Of a stretch of 64,000 nucleotides of DNA, positions 52,339 through 62,154 are shown in pieces. The notes below the pieces were generated by a model that saw only the letters and a list, made by a program, of their open reading frames with translations, did not search any database and was not told where the DNA came from. The stretch is from Deinococcus roseus (GTDB taxonomy: Bacteria; Deinococcota; Deinococci; Deinococcales; Deinococcaceae): NCBI RefSeq assembly GCF_014646895.1, contig NZ_BMOD01000002.1:372001-436000 (forward strand), given 5' to 3'. Position 1 is the stretch's first letter. The number at the start of each line of letters is the position of its first letter. A program made the position numbers and the translations under genes.

Positions 52339-52698
52339 GTCCCAAAGTAACATCTTCTGCTGCTGGTTTTGCAGCATCTTTACAGCATTTGACAGAAGAA
52401 CCCGAGAGAAAACCCTGGGGTTGGTGTTTTTGGGCATGGGATGCTTGTGTTGAATCCTCGCAATCCACGGATCAACGCAGCAGGTTCTTCAGATTGTTTT
52501 CAGTGCCCCTCAGAGCAGTTTCAGTTCAACACAGTAGGCTGATGGCAGCCCAGAAGATTCCTGCGCATACAGGGGTTCTGCAAGGGCAAAAGGTTCTGGA
52601 CCCACCTTTGCCACCGGTCCCTGAATTCTGAGCAGTTGATGCCTCAGGATTCCTCTGTGCATCTTGAACCTCTACCGAGGCCACACTCCTCTGGTTTT
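52339..52698. other. Intergenic region without a supported gene
   Basis: No frame here has an initiation signal or protein-like composition. An orphan plus-strand terminator follows at 52699, which hints at an unseen transcript. Confidence 0.5.
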
Positions 52699-52732
52699 CC
52701 CACCTGTTAGCGGCACAGGTGGGATGTTTTTT
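52699..52732 (+). terminator. Orphan rho-independent terminator
   Basis: CCCACCTG-N8-CAGGTGGG followed by ATGTTTTTT. No plus-strand gene lies within 1 kb upstream. It also precedes the gene at 52848. Confidence 0.75.
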
Positions 52733-52847
52733 GGTGGGGGTTCTTACAGGACCATCCAGCGCTTGCTTTTACACTGGTTGCAACCCCGAGATTGGTCCTG
52801 CTGGAGGATCAGGTTTCTTTCGGGGATTTTGTTTTTTGGAGGTAAAC

Positions 52848-53144
52848 ATGCACACTCCAGATGCCAGAGCTTCTCTGGAACACATTTTTGCTTTGTTGCG
52901 AGATCCAGATTACGACCTGTTCAAACACGGCCAGTTGAATGAGGCACTGGAAAACCTGCAGCGCCTGACCCATCAGGAAGAGGGCGTTCAGGATTTGCGA
53001 CACCTGACGTATGCAGAGATGAAAGGACACCGCCAGGAATTGCTGGAACGGCTTTCCAGGGTTCCCGACCTTCTGGAACAGCAGAATTTACAGGAGGCTG
53101 TGCGGACCATTCGGGGTGCTGTCAGGATGCTGCAGGCCCCTTGA
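52848..53144 (+). CDS. Small hypothetical helical protein
   Basis: 98 residues, nearly all predicted helix, with heptad-like Leu spacing (LNEALENLQRLTHQEEGV, ELLERLSRVPDLLEQQNLQE). No family recognised. GGAGG lies 6 bases before the ATG, so this is a leadered gene. Confidence 0.65.
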   Translation: MHTPDARASLEHIFALLRDPDYDLFKHGQLNEALENLQRLTHQEEGVQDLRHLTYAEMKGHRQELLERLSRVPDLLEQQNLQEAVRTIRGAVRMLQAP

Positions 53145-53265
53145 GCGAATTCTGAGAAATGCCATACACACCACCAGAATCATGCACAGTTTCTTTACTG
53201 TTTTTCAGCAAAAGTTCAGTCTTGCAGCATAGGATACTGCATACACAGTGCTTTTGGAGGAAAAC

Positions 53266-53388
53266 ATGTTCTGGCTGTCACTCGGGGTTGGATTGCTGCT
53301 GGGTTTGCTGGCTTATCTGTTGATTTCAGCGCTGGACCGTTCTTTTGGCAAAATTGAGCAGGAGCATTCCTCCCGACCCCATCCCTGA
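53266..53388 (+). CDS. 40-residue single-pass membrane peptide
   Basis: MFWLSLGVGLLLGLLAYLLI is followed by SALDRSFGKIEQEHSSRPHP. One hydrophobic helix (2-22) and a short charged tail, probably inside. TTGGAGG lies 7 bases before the ATG, and a terminator follows 15 bases after the stop, so it is a self-contained unit. Function unknown. Confidence 0.6.
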   Translation: MFWLSLGVGLLLGLLAYLLISALDRSFGKIEQEHSSRPHP

Positions 53389-53403
53389 TCCTGAACAGCC
53401 TGA

Positions 53404-53430
53404 CCCACCCGCACTTGCAGGTGGGTTTTT
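53404..53430 (+). terminator. Terminator of the 40-residue peptide gene
   Basis: CCCACC-N10-GGTGGG followed by TTTTT. Confidence 0.85.
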
Positions 53431-53518
53431 GTGGGATGGACTCACAAAATTCGGGAGAAGGGTTTGCAATTGGTGATCTTCTTACTGGTTTTGGCTGGCT
53501 CCCCTGAGAACATGGAGC

Positions 53519-53782
53519 ATGAACAGCACTTTCCGTTTCAGAATCATCACCGATGCCCTGGAAAATGATGCCCAGAAACTGGCCCAAAAAATTCACTCCC
53601 TCTCTGGTCACCCTGTGCAGGTCAATGGAAACAAGGATTATCTTGACCTCAATCCTTTGCAGCACCGAGGATTTGAAGTGCTGTTGGAAGCCACCCGTGA
53701 AGAGGCGCAGCAATTCTTTGCCTTGATGCAACAGAATTTTCGCATTGAATCCATGGGACGGGTCCAGCCGAAACGCTCCTGA
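53519..53782 (+). CDS. Small hypothetical protein
   Basis: 87 residues (MNSTFRFRIITDALENDAQK, VNGNKDYLDLNPLQHRGFEV), alternating strands and helices and no signal. No family recognised. TGGAGC directly precedes the ATG. A short hairpin (GGATGTTT / AAACATCC, 53826-53849) lies downstream. Confidence 0.6.
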   Translation: MNSTFRFRIITDALENDAQKLAQKIHSLSGHPVQVNGNKDYLDLNPLQHRGFEVLLEATREEAQQFFALMQQNFRIESMGRVQPKRS

Positions 53783-54067
53783 GATGTCCAGAAGCAAACC
53801 TCCATTTCAAACTGGCTTTTCCGGAAGGATGTTTCAGCAGAAAACATCCCTGAGAATTCTATGATCCAAATTCTACTTTTTCAGCGAAGGTCACACCAAA
53901 ACACACCCTGACATCGGGGTTTCAGACAAAAATTTGTTGTGCTCTCAGTTTTTTCACAAGTCTCATGCAAGCTTTAATCCAACCATTAAATAGAGTGATT
54001 TCGCCCCGAGCTTTAAAATGAATCACGCCAGAATAAAGCATGTTCTTCTAAATATTTGGGAGGTCAC
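53783..54067. other. Intergenic region without a supported gene
   Basis: AT-rich. Contains the hairpin 53826-53849 and leader sequence of the tiny frame at 54068. No protein-coding frame supported. Confidence 0.5.
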
Positions 54068-54136
54068 ATGAAGAAATACATGCTCTGGCTCTGGCGTCAT
54101 ACCCGTCCTCACAACAAGTGGCGCAGACGGCGCTAA
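54068..54136 (+). CDS. Tiny cationic Trp-rich peptide (22 residues), tentative
   Basis: MKKYMLWLWRHTRPHNKWRR plus two more Arg. A good ribosome binding site (GGGAGG) lies 5 bases before the ATG. The stop codon runs straight into AAGGAGGTGATCC, a 13-base perfect complement of the 16S rRNA 3' end as generally known. A terminator hairpin ends the unit at about 54270. Could be a real micropeptide, a leader peptide or chance. Confidence 0.4.
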   Translation: MKKYMLWLWRHTRPHNKWRRRR

Positions 54137-54235
54137 GGAGGTGATCCCATCATCTCGCAGTCATGCGTCAAATGACAACAGCTGATCCCGGAGTCAATCC
54201 TGGATTTAAAATTGAACTTGATATGCTATAGTGAG

Positions 54236-54270
54236 GGAGGCCATTCATGAATGGTCTCCTTTATTTTTAC
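54236..54270 (+). terminator. Terminator of the 54068 unit
   Basis: GGAGGCCATT and AATGGTCTCC pair (one wobble) around CATG, followed by TTTATTTTTA. Confidence 0.75.
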
Positions 54271-54459
54271 TTATCGGTCTATTTGTAAAGCTACAAAAAG
54301 CGCCAAATTTCCATTTCACCCCTGGCTTGCGCTGTCTGGGGCAGAGAATTTTGATCCATTTTGCCATTTTCGTTCGGTTTTGCTTCACCAATGGCCATCT
54401 GAACCTGGTTTAATCCCAAGCTGAAGCGAAACTGAGGATAAGTGTGCTACGCTGGTTTC

Positions 54460-54765
54460 ATGGACTTTAAGCGTGCTCTACAGGAACTGGACGCCATCAG
54501 CAGGGAAGTCGATCAGGACACGCAATACCTGCGCAGCCACCGTTCGTTCAGGGAATTTTTCAACCCACACATGGAAGCCGGTCTGGACACCGAATGTGGT
54601 TTCATCCGGGATGCACAGGCCATGATTCTGAAAGCCTCCAGGGGCGAAAAAGTCAATGAAGATCAGGCCCGCAAGCTGTTGGAAAGGGCAGAAGCCCACA
54701 AAGAGTACGTCAAGCAGTGGATCCTGATGATCGAAACCATCACTGGCAAACGCCAGCTGAACTGA
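54460..54765 (+). CDS. Small hypothetical protein
   Basis: 101 residues, mostly helical (MDFKRALQELDAISREVDQD, RKLLERAEAHKEYVKQWILM). No family recognised. TACGCT ends 6 bases before the ATG at 54460 (leaderless). A terminator follows. Confidence 0.65.
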   Translation: MDFKRALQELDAISREVDQDTQYLRSHRSFREFFNPHMEAGLDTECGFIRDAQAMILKASRGEKVNEDQARKLLERAEAHKEYVKQWILMIETITGKRQLN

Positions 54766-54780
54766 GCAGCAAAAACTTCG

Positions 54781-54804
54781 CCCCGGACATGTGTTCGGGG
54801 TTTT
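54781..54804 (+). terminator. Terminator of the gene at 54460
   Basis: CCCCGGACA-TG-TGTTCGGGG stem (wobbles near the loop) followed by TTTT. Confidence 0.8.
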
Positions 54805-54996
54805 CATCTGGGCTTCAACACCGGGTGACTGGTCTTTTTGGCATTTGTTTGGGCAAGTTGCTTTCAACTGAAGTCAAACTGAAGTAGAGTGAAAAACACA
54901 TCACATTGCAACCCACATGCATCGAGGTTCTGTGTCCCATGGTCCTGTAAAATTCAACTTTTGTGTTCTCTGGCTGGCTGCTCTGCTGGAGCAAAA

Positions 54997-55572
54997 ATGA
55001 ACATCCTCTGTGAAGCTGCCCTGCTGGGATGGACCCGTCTGCTGCACCTAAAACAGCCTGGCACCCTGGAACACAGTGAACGCACCCTGCACCTGTCAAA
55101 CTGGCTGGGTCGGGAACTGGGCCTCTGCGAAAACCAGCTGAAGTACTTGCGCTGGGGTGCACTGCTGCACGACATTGGCAAGCTGGGCATTCCGCAAGAC
55201 ATCCTGGGCAAACCCATGCAACTGTCTGCAGAAGAATTTCAGATCATGCAAAAACACATTGAATACGGCATGCGCTGGCTGAAACCCCTGGAGTTTCTGG
55301 GACCGGCCCGGGAAGTGATCCACCACCACCACGAGAAATGGGATGGCAGCGGTTACCCCCTGAAGCTGCAGCAAGAGGAAATCCCTTATCTGGCCCGCAT
55401 TTTTGCTGTGGTGGATGTGTACGATGCGCTCACCAGCAACCGTCCTTACCGCAAGGCGCTGCCCCAGACAGAAGCCCTGGGCATGATCGAAGCAAGGATG
55501 GGAAGCCATTTTGATCCAGCAGTGGCCGGGATTTTTCTTTCCAGAATAAAAATGCACGGGCCTGTGCATTAG
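54997..55572 (+). CDS. HD-GYP domain phosphodiesterase
   Basis: 191 residues, an HD-GYP domain without a sensor partner. HSERTLHLSNWLGRELGL, HDIGKLGIPQDIL, HHHHEKWDGSGYP, VVDVYDALTSNRPYR. Such domains degrade cyclic di-GMP (or cGAMP), so it probably lowers the second-messenger level. The GYP triplet and metal ligands are intact. Start: ATG at 54997 after GGAGCAAAA; an in-frame GTG/ATG farther upstream gives a Cys-rich, unlikely extension. Confidence 0.88.
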   Translation: MNILCEAALLGWTRLLHLKQPGTLEHSERTLHLSNWLGRELGLCENQLKYLRWGALLHDIGKLGIPQDILGKPMQLSAEEFQIMQKHIEYGMRWLKPLEFLGPAREVIHHHHEKWDGSGYPLKLQQEEIPYLARIFAVVDVYDALTSNRPYRKALPQTEALGMIEARMGSHFDPAVAGIFLSRIKMHGPVH

Positions 55573-55579
55573 GCCCGTG
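55555..55579 (+). terminator. Hairpin overlapping the HD-GYP stop codon
   Basis: CACGGGCC-N9-GGCCCGTG, a perfect 8-bp stem spanning the stop. No long T-run follows. Confidence 0.5.
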
Positions 55580-55691
55580 TTCAGACTCTCCTGATCGCGG
55601 AGAGGTTTGCGCAAAGAGGTAACTGAAGTGTAGCACCAGCAGGCTCACACAAAGCTTAAGGCATTTGTTTGAAACCTTTTATAAAGTTTGA

Positions 55692-55720
55692 TTGTTTACA
55701 AAGTAATGATTTTGTAACAT
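55692..55720 (+). promoter_or_regulatory. Leaderless promoter of the membrane protein gene at 55727
   Basis: -35 TTGTTT (55692-55697), 17-base spacer, -10 TAACAT (55715-55720), 6 bases to the ATG. Confidence 0.7.
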
Positions 55721-55726
55721 GCTTAC

Positions 55727-56149
55727 ATGATCAAATCACCTGTCAAACCCGACAAATTGAGCCCTGATAAGTTGAGCTGGGTCACCATCAACCTTTACAT
55801 CTACATGGCACTTTGCATTCTTCTGTTGCTGGGAGCCCTGGCTGGAGGCGCATTGACCAGCGTGATTCTGGGGGCCACAGGCACCACCGATGAGGAAAGC
55901 CTGATTGGGATCATCCTTGGAGTTGTTTTTGGGATTGGAGGCATCATTGTGGGGGCCATTGGAACAGTCCTGCACTTTCTGGCTGCACGTGGCCTGCAAC
56001 AAGGCAAACGCTGGGGATGGGTGCTCAGCCTGATTCTCACGATCTTCAACCTGATCACCTGCCTGGGCAGCCTGATTTTCGCCCTTCCTGCCGTGCTGGG
56101 CCTGATCGGTCTGTTTGACCGGGATGTGCAGGATTACACCCAGGGCTGA
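55727..56149 (+). CDS. Small integral membrane protein, relative of the gene at 6800
   Basis: 140 residues. Hydrophobic segments at about 22-50, 60-85 and 98-128, Gly-rich. The end (GLQQG ... GLFDRDVQDYTQG) resembles the protein at 6800-7237. Function unknown. Confidence 0.7.
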   Translation: MIKSPVKPDKLSPDKLSWVTINLYIYMALCILLLLGALAGGALTSVILGATGTTDEESLIGIILGVVFGIGGIIVGAIGTVLHFLAARGLQQGKRWGWVLSLILTIFNLITCLGSLIFALPAVLGLIGLFDRDVQDYTQG

Positions 56150-56180
56150 CCTCTCTCTGCAAAACACAAAAACAACTTCA

Positions 56181-56200
56181 CCCCCGAGAAAACTCGGGGG
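56181..56200. terminator. Hairpin between convergent genes
   Basis: CCCCCGAG-AAAA-CTCGGGGG, perfect 8-bp stem between the membrane protein and the second EF-G. T-tracts are weak on both sides. Confidence 0.55.
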
Positions 56201-56208
56201 CGTTCCAT

Positions 56209-58227
56209 TCAGGCTTCAAGAGCCAGATGGTCTGGAAGAGGCTGATGATAGCTGGGCTTCATGCTGGCCTGTGCTCTGCCCTGGGTCAGGGAACGCAAAC
56301 GGGTGGTGTACTGAAAGAGTTCAGCAAGAGGGACTTGTGCCTCAATCCACTGGGCGTTTCCCCGGCCAGAGAGGCCCTGAATGGTGGCCCGCCTGGACTG
56401 CAGATCCGAGATCACATCCCCTGTGAACATCAGGGGCGTGAACACCTCAAGCTGCATCACAGGTTCCAGCAAAACCATCCCTGCATCCTGAAAAGCCTGC
56501 CTGAGGGCGTGCTGCCCGGCCACCATGAAACTGGCCTCGTTGGAATCCGTGCTGTGGGATTTTCCATCCAGAACAGCCACTTTCAGATCGGTCACAGGAA
56601 ATCCAGAAAGTCCTGCTGTCAGGGCCAGCTTTGCCCCTTTTTCGATGGCAGGAATGAACTGTCTGGGAATGCTGCCTCCCACAGTGCGGTTCTCAAAGAC
56701 GAAGCCTGTTCCTTCTGGCAAAGGGGTCACTTCCAGGGTCACCTGAGCAAACTGGCCTTTTCCTCCGTTCTGCTTGCGGTGGGTGTACGTCACCTGCACA
56801 AGCCGTTTCAGGGTTTCCCGGTAGGCCACTTTCGGGGCTCCCGTTCGGACCTGCAAACCCGATTCGCGGATCAGGCGTTCCAGGGTGACTTCCAGATGAA
56901 GTTCTCCCATTCCAGCAAGCACCAGTCTTCCCGTGTCTGCATCGGTTCCGGGCCGCAATGTGGGATCTTCCTGGGCAAACCTCAGCAGTGCTGCTGACAG
57001 TTTCTCCTGCTCTGCAGGGTTTGCAGCTTCCAGAGCCACCATGATGACAGGTTCAGGAACATGCAGGGTTTCCAGCACATGTGCACTTTCTTCATGGGTC
57101 AGGGTGTGTCCGGTCAGGGTGTGTTTCAGACCCCGAATGGCCCCAATTTCTCCAGCTTGCAACACCGCCACTTCCATTTCCTGTTGGGCTTTCAGTTTGA
57201 CCAGACGGTTGATGCGTTCTCTGGACTCCGTGCTGGCATTCCAGACGTATTCTCCGGTTCTCAGGGTTCCTGAATACACCCGCACAAACGTCAGTTTCCC
57301 AAATTTGTCTGTGACCACCTTGAAGGCCAGAGCACTCAGGGCACCATAGGGGATGCTTTCAGGCACAGGACGCTCTTCGGGGGAAGGCAGGAAGTCGATG
57401 ATGGCGTCCAGCAGCATGGGAATGCCTTTGTCTTTCAGGGCACTGCCACACAGCACCGGGAAAGCCAGTTCCTGCAGGGTCACTTCACGCAGGGCATGCC
57501 TCAACTGCGCTGCAGACACCTCTGAACCCGCCATGTACTGTTCCAGCATGCCATCATGCACCTCTGCCAGTCCTTCAATGAGTTTCTGGCGGGCAAGCAG
57601 GGCTTCGGCAGGAAGTGCTGCTGCAACAGCTTGCAACCCTTCAAAAGTGAACGCTTGCAGCTCAATCAGGTCCACCAGACCCACAAAATCCACTCCCTCT
57701 CCGATGGGGATCTGCACAGGCAGGGCTTTTGCACCCAGTTTCTCCTGCAAATCCTGCAGCACCCTGGCGTGATCTGCACCCACCTTGTCCATCTTGTTCA
57801 CAAAAACAATTCTGGGCACCCGGTAACGCTCGGCCTGACGCCAGATGGTCTCGGACTGGGGCTCCACCCCCTGAGAGGCATCCAGCACAGCCACAGCACC
57901 ATCCAGCACCCGCATGGAACGCTCCACCTCGATGGTGAAGTCCACATGACCGGGGGTGTCAATGACATTCAGGATGCAGGTCTCCCCTGCCCGCTTCCAG
58001 GAGGTTTCAATGGCTGCAGCAGCAATGGTGATGCCTCTGGCTTTTTCCTCAGGCAGGTGATCGGTGGTGGTGGTGCCCGCATCCACATTTCCGATGCGGT
58101 GGGTCACCCCGGTCAAAAACAGGATGCGTTCGGTGGTGGTGGTTTTGCCTGCATCAATGTGCGCAGCAATCCCAATGTTGCGAAGATGCTTTTGTTTTTG
58201 AAGGTGTTGCTCTTGACGTGTGAACAT
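56209..58227 (-). CDS. EF-G paralogue (second elongation factor G-like GTPase)
   Basis: 672 residues, about 19 shorter than the fusA product encoded upstream. G1 AHIDAGKTTTTER, G3 DTPGHVDFT, G4 NKMD, and domain IV/V segments (RKQNGGKGQFAQVTLE, SRRATIQGLSGRGNAQWIEA) are all present. Possible roles are ribosome recycling, stress translation or a tetracycline-resistance-like function; domain layout alone does not decide. A 12-bp inverted repeat lies upstream (58288-58339). Separated from fusA by a small gene and a terminator, so regulated apart from the str operon. Confidence 0.88.
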   Translation of the reverse strand: MFTRQEQHLQKQKHLRNIGIAAHIDAGKTTTTERILFLTGVTHRIGNVDAGTTTTDHLPEEKARGITIAAAAIETSWKRAGETCILNVIDTPGHVDFTIEVERSMRVLDGAVAVLDASQGVEPQSETIWRQAERYRVPRIVFVNKMDKVGADHARVLQDLQEKLGAKALPVQIPIGEGVDFVGLVDLIELQAFTFEGLQAVAAALPAEALLARQKLIEGLAEVHDGMLEQYMAGSEVSAAQLRHALREVTLQELAFPVLCGSALKDKGIPMLLDAIIDFLPSPEERPVPESIPYGALSALAFKVVTDKFGKLTFVRVYSGTLRTGEYVWNASTESRERINRLVKLKAQQEMEVAVLQAGEIGAIRGLKHTLTGHTLTHEESAHVLETLHVPEPVIMVALEAANPAEQEKLSAALLRFAQEDPTLRPGTDADTGRLVLAGMGELHLEVTLERLIRESGLQVRTGAPKVAYRETLKRLVQVTYTHRKQNGGKGQFAQVTLEVTPLPEGTGFVFENRTVGGSIPRQFIPAIEKGAKLALTAGLSGFPVTDLKVAVLDGKSHSTDSNEASFMVAGQHALRQAFQDAGMVLLEPVMQLEVFTPLMFTGDVISDLQSRRATIQGLSGRGNAQWIEAQVPLAELFQYTTRLRSLTQGRAQASMKPSYHQPLPDHLALEA

Positions 58228-58287
58228 ATGACTTCCCTTTCTGGGGCAATCACAGCGAGAAACCTCCAGCCATTTTTTGATGGGGCA

Positions 58288-58339
58288 GCAAACATCAAAT
58301 CAGGCATTTCATGTTAATAAAGACATGTTTGATGTTTGC
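58288..58339. promoter_or_regulatory. 12-bp inverted repeat upstream of the EF-G paralogue
   Basis: GCAAACATCAAA (58288-58299) and TTTGATGTTTGC (58328-58339) are perfect inverted repeats with 28 bases between. Located 61-112 bases before the start; candidate operator or leader hairpin. The rest of 58228-58365 has no gene. Confidence 0.5.
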
Positions 58340-58365
58340 CTTCACCTGATAAAAAGTGAAAGGCC

Positions 58366-58409
58366 AAAAAGAGGGCTGCTCTGGTTGTGTGCCTCCAGGT
58401 GCAGCCCTC
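58366..58409 (-). terminator. Terminator downstream of the gene at 58650
   Basis: Minus strand: AGGGCTGC ... GCAGCCCT stem with a 21-base loop, followed by CTTTTT. From here to 58649 I see no gene; open frames lack initiation signals. Confidence 0.65.
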
Positions 58410-58649
58410 TGAATGTTCAGAGTGGTTTAAAAGTCAGGGTGGTGCAACAAGCAAAACCCAGAGCTTTTTTGCTCCTGGAGGCGGTATATTGAGGTTTCGT
58501 CCACCATGCTTTTGCACCTTTCCAGCTTGACGCTGAAATTTGAACAGTTGAGCTGTCCTGAATCAAAGTAGCAGATGTCATTTGAGAATGCAACATTTGT
58601 TTTTGAGGGGTTAAATTCAGATGATGGTGAAACCCTCAGAAACAGAACA

Positions 58650-58904
58650 CTACGAATGCTGCTTGAATTCTGGCCTCACGTATTTGCCTGCTGCCGCATC
58701 CCAGCACCAGAGGGTCTGCACATCCACCTGATCCAGAAAAACCTGCAGAGGCTGATCTGGAGCCATAGGGCCACCCAGACCAAACAGCAGGTGGTCCTCA
58801 AAAACCTCCAGAATGTATCCCTCAATATGCTCCCCGGTTTTGAGATCCAGGGTGTGCCTCTCGCCTTTTTGAGCAAAGGTTTCAAATCGAGATTTCAAGT
58901 CCAT
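58650..58904 (-). CDS. Small hypothetical protein, possibly Sm-like beta barrel
   Basis: 84 residues. LDLKTGEHIEGYILEVFEDH, LLFGLGG, QPLQVFLDQVDVQTLWCWD: short beta strands with a TGE...G pattern reminiscent of Sm/Lsm-type barrels. This is a resemblance only. Its position between fusA and the EF-G paralogue is suggestive of a translation or RNA link. The initiation signal is weak (TGGAGC immediately before the ATG). Confidence 0.55.
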   Translation of the reverse strand: MDLKSRFETFAQKGERHTLDLKTGEHIEGYILEVFEDHLLFGLGGPMAPDQPLQVFLDQVDVQTLWCWDAAAGKYVRPEFKQHS

Positions 58905-58928
58905 GCTCCATCAAAGCACACCAGGATG

Positions 58929-58955
58929 AAAAACCCACCCTTGCGGGTGGGTTTC
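58929..58955 (-). terminator. Terminator of the str operon (after fusA)
   Basis: Minus strand: ACCCACCC-GCAA-GGGTGGGT followed by TTTT, 27 bases after the fusA stop. Confidence 0.9.
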
Positions 58956-58981
58956 AAGCATCAACGGTGCTGCAGCAGGAA

Positions 58982-61057
<2,076 letters not shown>

Positions 61058-61060
61058 GGA

Positions 61061-61531
61061 TTACCACCTGTAGTGGGCGTAAGCACGGTTGGCTTCTGCC
61101 ATGCGCTCTACGTCGTCTTTTTTCTTGATGGCGCCGCCACGGCCCTGGGCTGCGTCGAGGATTTCTCCGGCAACGCGCTCAATGGCGGTGCGCTCAGGAC
61201 GGCTGTCGCTGGCGAGGATCATCCAGCGGATGGCCAGGCTCTGGGCACGGCGGGCGCTGACTTCGACGGGCACCTGGTAGGTGGATCCGCCGACGCGGCG
61301 GGAGCGGACTTCCACGCGGGGCTTGACGTTGTCATAAGCCTGCATGAACACCTTGAGGGGCTCCTGGCCGGTGCGCTCCTGGATCAGACGGCAGGCTCCG
61401 TAGAAAATACGGCTTGCCAGGTTCTTTTTGCCATCGCGCATGATTTTGTTGATCATGGAGCTCACCAGGGTGGACTGGTACACCAGATCGGGTTGTACTT
61501 CGCGTACTTCTGCTCTACGACGTCTTGCCAT
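61061..61531 (-). CDS. rpsG: 30S ribosomal protein S7
   Basis: 156 residues, full length. MARRRRAEVREVQPDLVYQS, then VSSMINKIMRDGKKNLA and KVFMQAYDNVKPRVEVRSRR. Binds the 3' major domain of 16S rRNA and in other bacteria represses its own operon. Lies 12 bases after the end of rpsL and 3 before fusA. Confidence 0.98.
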   Translation of the reverse strand: MARRRRAEVREVQPDLVYQSTLVSSMINKIMRDGKKNLASRIFYGACRLIQERTGQEPLKVFMQAYDNVKPRVEVRSRRVGGSTYQVPVEVSARRAQSLAIRWMILASDSRPERTAIERVAGEILDAAQGRGGAIKKKDDVERMAEANRAYAHYRW

Positions 61532-61543
61532 GTCCTAAACCCC

Positions 61544-61863
61544 TTACTTCTTCTTCCCAGCAGCGGCCGCCTGGCCGGGCTTGGGACGCTTCGCTCCGTA
61601 TTTGGAACGGCTCTGCTTACGGTCTTTCACACCTGCGGTGTCCAGTGAACCACGGACGAGGGGATGTAAGCAGTGACTTCGAAGCCGCTGGTCAGACGCA
61701 CACGGGCAATCTTACGCAGAGCGGAGTTGGGTTTTTTGGGGGTGGTGGTTTTCACAACGGTGCACACACCACGGCGGAAGGGGCTGCTTTTCAGCGCGGG
61801 CACTTTGCTTTTCTTCTTCAGAACAGCGCGGCCTTTGCGGAGAAGTTGGTTAACGGTTGGCAG
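61544..61863 (-). pseudogene. rpsL: 30S ribosomal protein S12 with internal deletion and frameshift
   Basis: The N-terminal part is a normal S12 (PTVNQLLRKGRAVLKKKSK, VVKTTTPKKPNSALRKIA, GFEVTAYIP). After AYIP the frame reads SSVVHWTPQV and stops at 61627. In another frame the S12 C-terminus resumes (LVRGSLDTAGVKDRKQSRSK ... GKKK) and ends at 61544. The conserved stretch between ([28 protein letters not shown]) is absent: about 85 bases missing, which causes the frameshift. The protein is essential, so this is either an assembly error or a second copy exists. Start: CTG at 61863, 9 bases after AAAGGGA and matching the family's M-PT start; a GTG at 61872 has no usable spacing. Confidence 0.85.
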
Positions 61864-61879
61864 TGTAATCACTCCCTTT

Positions 61880-61936
61880 GAGTGGGATGTTTGAAGCCCA
61901 CTGAAAGAATTTCGGGTTTGTCTCTAACTCCCACTC
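61880..61936 (-). promoter_or_regulatory. Leader hairpin of the str operon next to the rpsL ribosome binding site
   Basis: GAGTGGGA (complement of 61929-61936) and TCCCACTC (complement of 61880-61887) can form an 8-bp stem ending just before the ribosome binding site. Candidate for S7-type feedback or initiation control. Confidence 0.45.
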
Positions 61937-61954
61937 GGGAATTGCAACTTTGTA

Positions 61955-61983
61955 AGTGTACCCCATCATCCCCAATGTTGCAA
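61955..61983 (-). promoter_or_regulatory. str operon promoter
   Basis: Minus strand: -35 TTGCAA (complement of 61978-61983), 17-base spacer, -10 TACACT (complement of 61955-61960), leader about 85 bases. The region 61984-62154 shows no gene. Confidence 0.8.
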
Positions 61984-62154
61984 GGGGATGGGGGTGCTCT
62001 TTGCTCTGCAGAACATCAAAAAGTTAATTGTAATTGCCCGACTTGACATTTTTATGATGTTCATGCTTCACAATTTTGGGGTCCAAAAAAGCAGCGGTCC
62101 GCAAAAGACCGCCTCACACCTGATTTCCCTGATTTCCCTGATTTCTGAATGGAT

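Noticed and set aside
61627..61872. The 81-residue frame at rpsL as an intact short protein
   Set aside because: Its last ten residues are frameshifted and the authentic S12 C-terminus follows in another frame, so it is a broken gene rather than a novel short one.
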